Shown here one piece after another: positions 15,189 through 22,432 of a stretch of 27,152 bases of DNA (position 1 is the first letter of the stretch; every line of letters begins with the position of its first letter). Origin of the DNA: an uncultured Slackia sp. (lineage in GTDB: Bacteria > Actinomycetota > Coriobacteriia > Coriobacteriales > Eggerthellaceae); contig CALBLG010000022.1 of NCBI GenBank assembly GCA_937895975.1, positions 1 to 27,152 on the forward strand, read 5' to 3'. A program made the position numbers and the translations under genes. The notes beneath the pieces are model-generated. The model worked only from the letters and a program-made list of their open reading frames with translations, was not told the DNA's origin and did not search any database.

Positions 15189-15207
15189 TTTACTTTAGTG
15201 CAGTAAA
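15189..15207. promoter_or_regulatory. Candidate operator upstream of the second PaaK operon
   Basis: TTTACT (15189-15194) and AGTAAA (15202-15207) form a 6-bp inverted repeat with a 7-base spacer, in the 119-base gap 67 bases upstream of the paaK start. It resembles a dimeric regulator site. I cannot assign clear minus-35/minus-10 boxes beside it. Confidence 0.35.
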
Positions 15208-15241
15208 GCACGCATGTGAAGCAGAATTTTAGGAAGGCAAA

Positions 15242-15916
15242 CTATTTCTGGCCTCGGCGAGAAGCCTTCGCCTGGTTCATGGCGCGCACGCCGCGCACGA
15301 TGTACACCGTAGTCGTATAGATGCACAGGATGAGGCCCGCATACACGAACCAGATGCCCCAAGAAGCCGGATCGGCGTTGAAGCCGGGCAGCCACGCGAA
15401 ATCGCACGCACCCAAACCAGGCACAAGAGGCCAGTTCAAAAGCAGGCCCGCGAAGCCCACGAACAGCAGCGTGGTGGCAACCTTACCAGGGAAAATAACG
15501 GCCACGCGCGCCTTGTAGCGGCCCATGAGGTACGCGCCACCAATAAGCAGCAGCACATCGCGGGCAATGACGAGCACCACGATCCATATGGGAAGGCGGC
15601 CAACCAGCAGCAAGCCCACAACGCCGCATACCATGAGCGCGCGATCGACCGTCGGATCGAGCAAACGTCCCAGCTTCGAGACGGTATGCGTGCGGCGAGC
15701 GAGCTGGCCGTCAACGAAATCGGTGGAGGCAGCCAAGGCGAACATGAACGTCGCCAACACGTCGTGGCCGTCGAGCAACAGCACCAAATACACGGGAATC
15801 ATGCACAGACGAACAAAGGACACGATGTTGGCGGCCGTGAAGATGCGATTGCAGACCTCCTCTTCAGGAGTATCCCAGGAAGGTCGTTTGTCTTGTTTCG
15901 TCTTGCCCATGGCCAT
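15242..15916 (-). CDS. CDP-alcohol phosphatidyltransferase (PgsA-like)
   Basis: A 224-residue integral membrane enzyme that transfers a phosphatidyl group from CDP-diacylglycerol to an alcohol, probably glycerol-3-phosphate or another polar head group. The family signature D-G-x2-A-R-x8-G-x3-D-x3-D is intact: Asp69, Gly70, Ala73, Arg74, Gly83, Asp87 and Asp91. About five or six hydrophobic helices are visible after a soluble N-terminus. The start is ATG 15916 or ATG 15910; the longer frame to 15967 is unconserved. It appears to be a single gene between the PaaK operon and the C-family hairpins. Phosphatidylglycerophosphate, cardiolipin-type and phosphatidylinositol-phosphate synthases share this motif, so the head group is not certain. 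Confidence 0.85.
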   Translation of the reverse strand: MAMGKTKQDKRPSWDTPEEEVCNRIFTAANIVSFVRLCMIPVYLVLLLDGHDVLATFMFALAASTDFVDGQLARRTHTVSKLGRLLDPTVDRALMVCGVVGLLLVGRLPIWIVVLVIARDVLLLIGGAYLMGRYKARVAVIFPGKVATTLLFVGFAGLLLNWPLVPGLGACDFAWLPGFNADPASWGIWFVYAGLILCIYTTTVYIVRGVRAMNQAKASRRGQK

Positions 15917-16047
15917 CTTTCGCTGCGTGAAAACAAAAATGCACCCGCATTCGCGGGCGCAAACCATTCTACCAACTGATGCGACGCAAAAAGGCGCCGC
16001 ATGCCGTTTTCAAACATCTGGCACACAGCCGTTGAATTCGTCCCTCC

Positions 16048-16199
16048 GCTTTGGGCTTGCGGCATCGGGCCGCCCGAGGCCACGGTTCGCTACCGGTCGC
16101 TTCGCTCCCTATGCGCTCACCTGGCTTCGTTTAACTTTAAAAGAAAAACCAGAGTGAACTCAGACGACCTCGGGCGGCCCGATGCCGCAAGCCCAAAGC
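16048..16199 (-). repeat. Hairpin element C1a (family C core, minus orientation)
   Basis: Arms 16048-16079 and 16168-16199 are a perfect 32-bp inverted repeat. The 88-base interior (16080-16167) is, on the minus strand, a family C core: it starts TCGTCTG, contains GCCAGGTGAGCGCATAG and ends CCGTGG. It lies in the 452-base gap between the Ech operon and the phosphatidyltransferase gene. The remaining bases nearest the phosphatidyltransferase start (15917-16047) hold nothing I recognise. Confidence 0.9.
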
Positions 16200-16211
16200 T
16201 TCATGAAGTCG

Positions 16212-16356
16212 CACCCCGGGGGGGGGCAATGGGCCTGATGGGGTCGTCTGCGCTCAAATTTGCTCTTCATTTTATAATTAAGCGCAGCCAGGCGAACGCA
16301 TAGCGAAGCGGTAGTGAGCCGTGGCCCCAGCAGGCTCATTGCCCCTGGGGCGCGAC
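16212..16356 (+). repeat. Hairpin element C1b (family C core, plus orientation)
   Basis: Arms (roughly 16212-16243 and 16325-16356) pair with one A-G mismatch, one G-T wobble and a bulge caused by a run of nine G at 16218-16226. The 81-base interior 16244-16324 begins TCGTCTGCGCTC and ends GAGCCGTGG. CTGCGCT and AGCGCAG form an inner 7-bp helix. It is inverted relative to C1a and starts 12 bases after the echF stop. Confidence 0.85.
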
Positions 16357-16368
16357 GGCGGGACGGGT

Positions 16369-16821
16369 CTACCCCTGCGCCGCTTCCGCTTCTTTAGCGG
16401 CTTTGGCCGCTTTCGCAGCGGCGATGCGCGCCTCGCGCTCGGCTTTCTTCGCGGCTTCTGCGGCCAATTCCTCGGGCGTGGGCTCGGGCTTGTTCAGCAC
16501 CTGCGACGCGATGGCCGTAGCGACATGCGGGAAATCGGCGCTCATCGAAAGCGCGTCTTTCGGGCACTCGCGAACGCACGTGTCGCATTGAATGCAGGCG
16601 AAGTGGTTGATGGTCCACGTGCCCGCTTTCTTGTCGACCTCGATGGCCGAGCAAGGGCAGCGCTTCACGCAGATGCCGCACAGGATGCATTTCGCCATAT
16701 CGTTTTCGACCGTGCCGCGATGGCCTGCAGGTATCTCGCGCTTTTCAAGCGGGTACATAACCGTTTCGGGCTTGCCGAACAGCGAGCGCAGGGTCATCTT
16801 CCCCAGTTTGAAGCTTCCCAT
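16369..16821 (-). CDS. echF: Ech hydrogenase ferredoxin-like subunit F
   Basis: A 150-residue polyferredoxin (NuoI/HycF/EchF family) that passes electrons between soluble ferredoxin and the small subunit cluster. Two [4Fe-4S] motifs are complete: Cys45, 48, 51 and 55, and Cys76, 79, 82 and 86, each ending in CP. The last 35 residues form a highly charged Ala/Lys/Glu helix (EELAAEAAKKAEREARI onward) that is not part of the usual fold and echoes the tail of EchD. ATG 16821 has a GGTAGGG site. It is the last gene of the operon, four bases after echE, and hairpin C1b follows immediately. Confidence 0.9.
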   Translation of the reverse strand: MGSFKLGKMTLRSLFGKPETVMYPLEKREIPAGHRGTVENDMAKCILCGICVKRCPCSAIEVDKKAGTWTINHFACIQCDTCVRECPKDALSMSADFPHVATAIASQVLNKPEPTPEELAAEAAKKAEREARIAAAKAAKAAKEAEAAQG

Positions 16822-16825
16822 TGCC

Positions 16826-17914
16826 CTACCTTTCCGAACAGCTGATACACGGGTCTATGGTCAGGATGACCATGGGCACATCGGCCAAGTCGCAGCCCTC
16901 GAGCGCCTTCACCATGCCGGCCAGGTTCTGCGTGGTAGGCGTGCGCATGCGCATACGTTCCAGGTTCGCAGTGCCGTTGCCCAATGCATAGTAGTAGCAC
17001 TCGCCGCGGGGCTGCTCCAACACATTGCACGCCTGGGCGCCCGCCGCCGGCTTCAGCTTGCTCTTCTCGCCGATGCCGTCGTTGGGGATCTTCGCGACCA
17101 ATTCCTTCACGATGGCGATGGACTGGTTCACCTCGGCGCAACGCACCTCCACGCGCGCCAGACAATCGCCGCCCGCCGAGGTAACGGGCGCGAAATCGCT
17201 CAACTCGCCGTAGGCACCGTGGCCCAGCAGGCGGCAGTCGTAGCCCACGTTGCTCGCGCGGGCGAACGGGCCCACCATGCACAGTTCTTCGGCCTGCTGC
17301 TGGCTGAGGTAGCCCACGCCGGCAAGACGGCTGCGCACCGAAGAATCCTTCAAAAAGGTGTTGCAGATTTCCTTATACTCGTCCTCGATGGAATCGAGCT
17401 TCTCGCAAATCCATTGCAGCGTTTGCGCGTCGATGTCACGCACCACGCCGCCAATCTGCACATACGACAGGATCACGCGACCGCCCGTGGTGGCCTCGAA
17501 AATGTCGAGCACGCGCTCGCGCAGACGCCAGCAATGCATGAACAGGCTCTCGAAGCCGAAAGAGTCGGCCGCAAGGCCCAGCCACAGCAGGTGCGAATGC
17601 ACGCGCGACAGCTCATGCAGAATGACGCGCAGGTACTGCGCTCGGCGCGGAACCTCCACGCCCATCAGCGACTCGACCGTCTCTGCGTAGCCAAGCGAGT
17701 GTCCGAAACTGCAAATGCCGCAGATTCGTTCGGCAACATAGATGAACTGGTGGATGTCGCGCGTCTCAACGAGTTTCTCAAGCCCGCGATGCACGAAGCC
17801 TATTTGCGGAATGGCCTCGATCACATGCTCGTCTTCGACCACCAAATCCAAGTGCAAAGGCTCCGGCAGCACCGGGTGCTGCGGGCCGAAGGGAATCACC
17901 GTGGCCTTTCCCAT
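16826..17914 (-). CDS. echE: Ech-type [NiFe]-hydrogenase large subunit E
   Basis: A 362-residue catalytic subunit (NuoD/HycE fold). It keeps both nickel motifs that separate hydrogenases from complex I: RICGICSFGHS with Cys65, Cys68 and His72, and DPCISCSER with Cys356 and Cys359. It therefore should bind the NiFe(CN)2CO site and reduce protons or oxidise H2. The protein ends exactly at the second motif, so there is no C-terminal peptide for a maturation protease to remove. ATG 17914 lies one base after the echD stop, and family sequence (GKATVIPFGPQHP) begins there. No hyp maturation genes are in the window. Confidence 0.93.
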   Translation of the reverse strand: MGKATVIPFGPQHPVLPEPLHLDLVVEDEHVIEAIPQIGFVHRGLEKLVETRDIHQFIYVAERICGICSFGHSLGYAETVESLMGVEVPRRAQYLRVILHELSRVHSHLLWLGLAADSFGFESLFMHCWRLRERVLDIFEATTGGRVILSYVQIGGVVRDIDAQTLQWICEKLDSIEDEYKEICNTFLKDSSVRSRLAGVGYLSQQQAEELCMVGPFARASNVGYDCRLLGHGAYGELSDFAPVTSAGGDCLARVEVRCAEVNQSIAIVKELVAKIPNDGIGEKSKLKPAAGAQACNVLEQPRGECYYYALGNGTANLERMRMRTPTTQNLAGMVKALEGCDLADVPMVILTIDPCISCSER

Positions 17915-17915
17915 G

Positions 17916-18683
17916 CTACTCACCGCCTTTCTGGGCCGCCGCGCCCTGCGCAGCGGCAGCCTTCGCCTCAAACGCCGCCATCACTTTCGCCGCCTTGTCG
18001 GCGGGAAGCTTCTCGCACTTGGCTTTCACTTTGGCGCGCTCGGCTTCCCAGTCAATCGATGGTATCGCGGCATGCGCAGGCGCGACCGTCTCGGCGGCCT
18101 GGGCTTTCTTCATCTTCGCTTCGAACGCTGCCATCACCTTCGCGGCTTTGTCGGCATCGAGGTTGGCACATTTGGCCTGCACTTTGGCGCGTTCCACCTC
18201 CCAATCCACAGACGGCGCGGCGGCCGCTTCGCCGGCCTGGGCCGCGGCTTTCGCCTTGGCCTCTTTGGCGGCCTTTGCCGCGGCGAGCTTCGCGACCTTC
18301 TCGCGGGCCGCCTTCTGCGCGGGCGAGATTACCGTCATGGGCTTGTCCATGGCCACTTTGTAGAAGTTGCCATGGAAATCAATGGCAATGCCGTCGACCT
18401 GCACGCCAAACAAGTCGTGCGCCTCGTTCTCGAACGGAAACGCCGACAAATAAAATTTCGTCACCGAGGGAACATGCGTCTCGGCGGCCACCTTGTGCAC
18501 GCGGTAATTGCGCACCGGGTAGCCTTCGGCCAGCGTTCCCTGGTAGGAATACACCAAGTCGATGCCCTCTTCGCCATTGATGCACAGCACCTGCACGAAG
18601 CGCGACTTCGCAGCGTGCTCGCGCTCGGCCACGGCAAGGATGTCGCCGACCGCGATATCCTCGAAACTCTGAATCATTTCCAT
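17916..18683 (-). CDS. echD: Ech hydrogenase subunit D (NuoC-like) with duplicated C-terminal extension
   Basis: A 255-residue protein. The first 115 or so residues are the 30-kDa/NuoC-like fold, including FPFENEAHDLFGVQVDGI, a well-conserved NuoC signature. The second half is an extension: an Ala/Lys-rich segment (about 121-156), then two 34-residue repeats at 157-190 and 208-241 that are identical at 28 of 34 positions. Each begins PS-V/I-DWE, contains KC, and ends AAKVMAAFEAK. This extension is absent from the EchD proteins I know. ATG 18683 has an AGGA site; the preceding echC stop is three bases away. A structural or assembly role for the tail is a guess. Confidence 0.88.
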   Translation of the reverse strand: MEMIQSFEDIAVGDILAVAEREHAAKSRFVQVLCINGEEGIDLVYSYQGTLAEGYPVRNYRVHKVAAETHVPSVTKFYLSAFPFENEAHDLFGVQVDGIAIDFHGNFYKVAMDKPMTVISPAQKAAREKVAKLAAAKAAKEAKAKAAAQAGEAAAAPSVDWEVERAKVQAKCANLDADKAAKVMAAFEAKMKKAQAAETVAPAHAAIPSIDWEAERAKVKAKCEKLPADKAAKVMAAFEAKAAAAQGAAAQKGGE

Positions 18684-18686
18684 GTC

Positions 18687-19130
18687 CTAGGCCCCCTTCC
18701 GCTGCGCCTCGAGCGCCGCGCGCTTCTGCTCCAACACGCCAATGCCCTCGACCACCGCGTCGATGATCGTCTCTGGACGAATGGCGCAACCAGGCGCGTA
18801 CACATCGACTGGAATAGCCTTGTCTACGCCGCCGATCACGTTGTAGCAATCGTGGAAAATGCCGCCCGAACAGGCGCATATTCCGCACGCCACCACGACC
18901 TTCGGTTCGACCATCTGGTTGTAAATCTCGCGTACCACGTCGATGTTCTGCGCGTTCACCGAGCCGGTAACCAGGAAAATGTCGGCATGCTTGGGGTTGC
19001 CCGTGTTTACCACGCCAAAGCGCTCGGCGTCGTAGAGCGGCGAGAGCGCGGCCAGCACCTCGATATCGCAGCCATTGCAGCTCGAGCCATCGTAATGGAT
19101 GACCCAGGGAGATTTCGAAACGTTACTCAA
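18687..19130 (-). CDS. echC: Ech hydrogenase small subunit C (NuoB-like)
   Basis: A 147-residue subunit carrying the single proximal [4Fe-4S] cluster that connects EchF to the NiFe site. The cluster cysteines are visible as SSCNGCDIE (Cys18, Cys21), ACGICACSGG (Cys82 and nearby) and APGCAIRPE (Cys115), the pattern of NuoB, HycG and EchC. It has no twin-arginine signal, so it faces the cytoplasm. It sits 12 bases after echAB and directly before echD, the usual Ech gene order. Confidence 0.92.
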   Translation of the reverse strand: MSNVSKSPWVIHYDGSSCNGCDIEVLAALSPLYDAERFGVVNTGNPKHADIFLVTGSVNAQNIDVVREIYNQMVEPKVVVACGICACSGGIFHDCYNVIGGVDKAIPVDVYAPGCAIRPETIIDAVVEGIGVLEQKRAALEAQRKGA

Positions 19131-19142
19131 TGCGAGCCTCCT

Positions 19143-22022
19143 TTACGCGACCATGGCAATCACGAGCCCAGCGATGTTGACAAGGCCGCACACCAACGCG
19201 ACCGCCCATGCCCACTTCAGGCACTTCTGCCATTTCACGCGCGCGAAATTGTTGTCGATGAAAATCTCGAGGAAGAAAGCGAACGCGGCAACCGCGAGGG
19301 CCACCACGATGGACGCGGGGTTGTCCCACACGAAGAACATCGCGACCCATCCCAGGAACAGCGCCGTTTCGCACCAATGCATGACCTCTACCTTCGCCAG
19401 GGTGCGACCGCTCATTTCAGTGGTAACGCCCTTGACGAGCTCTTGGTGCGCATGGTGGCTGTACGACAAATCGAACGGCGACTTGCGCAGCTTGATGGTG
19501 AGGATGAACATCAGGGCGATGAATGCCGGTAGGCACACGGCAACCATAGGCACGCCCACCTGCGTAACACCAGCCACGTCGAAGGTACCCAGCGCCAAAA
19601 ACATGCACACCGCTACGAACAGCACCGCGGGCTCGTAAGCCATAACCTGCAGCGTTTCGCGATCGGCGCCCACTTCCGCATACGGCGAGCGCGCCGAATA
19701 GGCGGCCACGATGAAGAACAGCGCAGCAAGTGTGATCAGGAACACGCATAGCAGGAAGTTTCCGCCGGCGAAGAACACACCGCCGCCTACCACGGTAAGC
19801 ACGAGCGCGAACGTGACGTAGGTGCCCTCGACCGTGTTCACGCTGACGTCGTCTTTCTCGATGAGCTTGCGCACATCGTAGTACGGCTGCAGAAGCGGCG
19901 GCCCCACGCGGCCCTGCATGCGAGCCGAGAGCTTGCGGTCGACGCCCGCCAAGAGGCAGCCGACGACAGGACCGAAAATCGCGAACGCGATAATGCCGAA
20001 AAGCGTTTGCAGAATGCCGCCGCCCATAGACGCGACGGGCAGATACATCAAAAGCGAAGGCGCATTGCAGAAGAGCCCCGCCTGCGAGCACAATACGCTT
20101 AACACCAGGCCTGCGACCATGACGATCGCGCACACGACCGTCGTCGGCTTGTCGAGCACCTTTTCGCCAAAGATGTCGTTCATGTACCAATTGCGCGAGG
20201 TCGCCTTCACCGATCCGCCCATGGAGCCCTTGAACAGGCGCGCGTCAGAATCCACCGTGGCGCCCGCCAAGTACACGGGCACGACCTTCTTGCGCTTCGA
20301 TTTCACAACGCCCAGCGTGCCGAACAGAACCACCACGACAGCCGTGGCGATAACCGACATGATCATCATGTTGTCGGCGCTGATTGCCGCGCTCACCATG
20401 CCGTACGTGCTTGCGAGGAACGGCTGCACGAACGCCGCAGAAAGCATCGGCATGCAAATGCAGCAACTCGCGGTAAGCACGGCCATCAGCACGATGGCGA
20501 ACCATTCGCTCTTATGCACGGTGTGCTCGACGTTGTCTTCATGCGCGGCAATGCCGGCGAGCTTGCCGAGCCACTTGCCCCAGAACATGAACGTCGCAGC
20601 CGAACCGAACGCCAAAAGCACGATCAGCAGTACCTCGCCAGACGAAGCGAAGCTCGCGAGCGTGGCCCATTTGGAAACCAGCATGCCGAACGGCGCCACG
20701 AACATGGCCATGATGCCCAGCATCATGAAGCGAGCCAGACGCGGCATGCGCTCGAACAGGCCATCCATATCTTCGATGTCGCGACTGCCAATGTGGTGCT
20801 CGGCCGTGCCGACGCACAAGAACAGCAGCGACTTGGCAACGGCGTGGAATATAACCAGGAAGATGGCGGCCCACACAGCCTCGGGCGTGCCCACGCCGGC
20901 GCACGCGACAATCAAGCCCAGGTTCGCGATGGTGGAATACGCCAGCACGCGCTTGGCATTGGTCTGCGAGATCGCCATGAACGAGGCGATGCAGAACGTG
21001 ATGCCGCCCACGAGCACGGTCATGGTGGCCGCCACCGGGTACACGAGGAACGCGGGGGCGAGTTTGATCAGCAGGAAGCAGCCCGCCTTAACCATGGTTG
21101 AGGAATGCAGCAACGCGCTGGTCGGCGTAGGCGCCACCATGGCACCGAGAAGCCAAGTGTGGAACGGCATCTGCGCGGCCTTCGTCATGCCGGCGAATGC
21201 GAGCAGGGCCACAGGCAGAGCGAACAACGACGCCACGCCTGGATCGGCCGCGCCGTTAGCAGCAGTTTCAATGAACACGCTGAACAGGCGCGACTGGCCA
21301 TGCAGGCCGAGCCATAGAATGGCCATCTGAAAGGCCAAGCCGCCGAGCATATTCATGACGATTTGGCGGAACGCATTGTTGATGGCCTCTTCGGTTTTCG
21401 TGAAGCCGATCAGCAAGAACGAGCACAGCGTGGTAACTTCCCAAGCCGTATACATCCAGCACATGTTGTCGGACAGCACGATATTGTACATGGCAGACAG
21501 AAACGCGAACATGATGGCGAAAAACCACGGACGGCGGTCTTTCTGATCGGCATGGTGGGTTTGAAAATCTTTCATGTATCCCAGCGCATACACGCAAATG
21601 CCCGTGCCGATGATGCCGATGATGAGCACCATGACGACGCCGAGCGAATCGACGCGCATCTGACTTTCGAATTGCACTTCACGTTGGATGTTGTATTCGA
21701 ACCACAGCGTGGTAAGAATCTGACCGATGGCCAACACCAACGGCAGCAGGCGACGATACCTTATGGAGTAGCACACCACGTACATGCCGACGGTCACATC
21801 GATGATGATGTTCACCACGGCCAGAAAATGGCTGTATTGCATAGGCAAGTCGAAATACAGAACGCCCGCGCCGGTGTACTGCACCGCGAAGGCGATTGAA
21901 AGCACCGCGATCGCGGCAGCGAAGGCGATGCACAGCACGTCGCGGGCCTTGTCGCCACGCACGACGAGCATGAGCAGCGCGGCCACGCACGGCACCATGA
22001 TCAACGAGACAATCAGTTCCAT
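19143..22022 (-). CDS. Fused Ech hydrogenase membrane subunits A and B
   Basis: One uninterrupted 959-residue polytopic protein. Residues 1 to about 650 are a NuoL/EchA-type antiporter subunit, with Glu195 in YTAWEVTTLCSF, Lys281 in MTKAAQMPFHTW and Lys312 after SALLHSSTMV, all positions important for ion pumping in this family. From about 655 to the end it is a NuoH/EchB/HycD-type subunit, with MAYEPAVLF and KSPFDLSYSHHAHQE (about 847-861) followed by TTEMSG. The ATG at 22022 has GGAG five bases upstream; an in-frame GTG at 22028 is less likely. It begins the operon AB-C-D-E-F. In Methanosarcina EchA and EchB are separate proteins, so the fusion is notable. Confidence 0.9.
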   Translation of the reverse strand: MELIVSLIMVPCVAALLMLVVRGDKARDVLCIAFAAAIAVLSIAFAVQYTGAGVLYFDLPMQYSHFLAVVNIIIDVTVGMYVVCYSIRYRRLLPLVLAIGQILTTLWFEYNIQREVQFESQMRVDSLGVVMVLIIGIIGTGICVYALGYMKDFQTHHADQKDRRPWFFAIMFAFLSAMYNIVLSDNMCWMYTAWEVTTLCSFLLIGFTKTEEAINNAFRQIVMNMLGGLAFQMAILWLGLHGQSRLFSVFIETAANGAADPGVASLFALPVALLAFAGMTKAAQMPFHTWLLGAMVAPTPTSALLHSSTMVKAGCFLLIKLAPAFLVYPVAATMTVLVGGITFCIASFMAISQTNAKRVLAYSTIANLGLIVACAGVGTPEAVWAAIFLVIFHAVAKSLLFLCVGTAEHHIGSRDIEDMDGLFERMPRLARFMMLGIMAMFVAPFGMLVSKWATLASFASSGEVLLIVLLAFGSAATFMFWGKWLGKLAGIAAHEDNVEHTVHKSEWFAIVLMAVLTASCCICMPMLSAAFVQPFLASTYGMVSAAISADNMMIMSVIATAVVVVLFGTLGVVKSKRKKVVPVYLAGATVDSDARLFKGSMGGSVKATSRNWYMNDIFGEKVLDKPTTVVCAIVMVAGLVLSVLCSQAGLFCNAPSLLMYLPVASMGGGILQTLFGIIAFAIFGPVVGCLLAGVDRKLSARMQGRVGPPLLQPYYDVRKLIEKDDVSVNTVEGTYVTFALVLTVVGGGVFFAGGNFLLCVFLITLAALFFIVAAYSARSPYAEVGADRETLQVMAYEPAVLFVAVCMFLALGTFDVAGVTQVGVPMVAVCLPAFIALMFILTIKLRKSPFDLSYSHHAHQELVKGVTTEMSGRTLAKVEVMHWCETALFLGWVAMFFVWDNPASIVVALAVAAFAFFLEIFIDNNFARVKWQKCLKWAWAVALVCGLVNIAGLVIAMVA

Positions 22023-22045
22023 AAGCACTCCTGCCTAAAGCTAAA

Positions 22046-22073
22046 ACAAACGACGGGTCGCCCCGCCGTTTGT
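22046..22073 (-). promoter_or_regulatory. 5' leader hairpin of the Ech operon
   Basis: On the minus strand ACAAACGGCGGG pairs with CCCGTCGTTTGT (12 bp, one U-G wobble) around a short loop and is followed by TTTTAG. It begins near the predicted transcription start and ends about 24 bases before the echAB start codon. It may stabilise the mRNA 5' end or act as an attenuator. Confidence 0.6.
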
Positions 22074-22074
22074 A

Positions 22075-22102
22075 ACTATAGTGAAACAGAACGAATTGTC
22101 AC
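22075..22102 (-). promoter_or_regulatory. Predicted sigma-70-type promoter of the Ech operon
   Basis: On the minus strand GTGACA (22102-22097), a 16-base spacer and TATAGT (22080-22075) match TTGACA and TATAAT at five of six positions each. Transcription would start near 22070, just at the leader hairpin. Confidence 0.6.
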
Positions 22103-22193
22103 TGAAAAGGTTCTATTTGTGGGCAACCTACACGGCGAGCGGCAAGCAACGGCGCAAACCACCGTTCGCCGGGAGCATCCGCCTTCGTCGTCC

Positions 22194-22263
22194 GCTCGAG
22201 ACAGCCGCTCCCATTCCTTCACAACGTTCCAGGCGTTCAGGAACGGGAGCGCCCGCCTCGAGC
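22194..22263 (-). repeat. Hairpin element A4 (family A core, minus orientation)
   Basis: Arms 22194-22218 and 22239-22263 (25 bp) contain one C-C mismatch and three A-C positions that become U-G wobbles on the minus strand. The 20-base interior is the exact reverse complement of the A3 interior, with the family A core at 22221-22236. It lies in the 410-base gap upstream of the Ech promoter and is paired with B2. Confidence 0.85.
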
Positions 22264-22299
22264 TGCCCAATCCATGGAAATCCACGATGAGATACGCGA

Positions 22300-22411
22300 G
22301 AGGCCCGGCGGCGGGGTTCCTGTTCATCATTTTCCGCACGAGCCAAACCGCCCAGTGAGCTGTTTGTGCGAGCCAGGACTTTGGTGAACAGGCATCCCGC
22401 TGCCGGGCCTC
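22300..22411 (+). repeat. Hairpin element B2 (family B, plus orientation)
   Basis: Arms 22300-22329 and 22382-22411 pair over 30 positions with three plus-strand wobbles and one T-C mismatch. The 52-base interior repeats the B1 scaffold: TTCCGCACGAGCC, then AAACCGC pairing with GCTGTTT, then GTGCGAGCCAGGAC. Arm sequences are unrelated to B1. The outermost helix pair of the inner stem changed from G-C in B1 to A-T here. Confidence 0.85.
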
Positions 22412-22432
22412 GACCAGGTCAGCTGAGCGACG

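Noticed and set aside
16048..16356. CRISPR array or insertion-sequence ends
   Set aside because: There are no regularly spaced direct repeats with spacers, no transposase, and no evident target-site duplications; the arms differ between copies.
16369..22022. Complex I (NADH dehydrogenase) interpretation of the membrane operon
   Set aside because: The large subunit keeps both CxxC nickel motifs, there are only the Ech-type subunits, and no NuoE, F or G genes are present.
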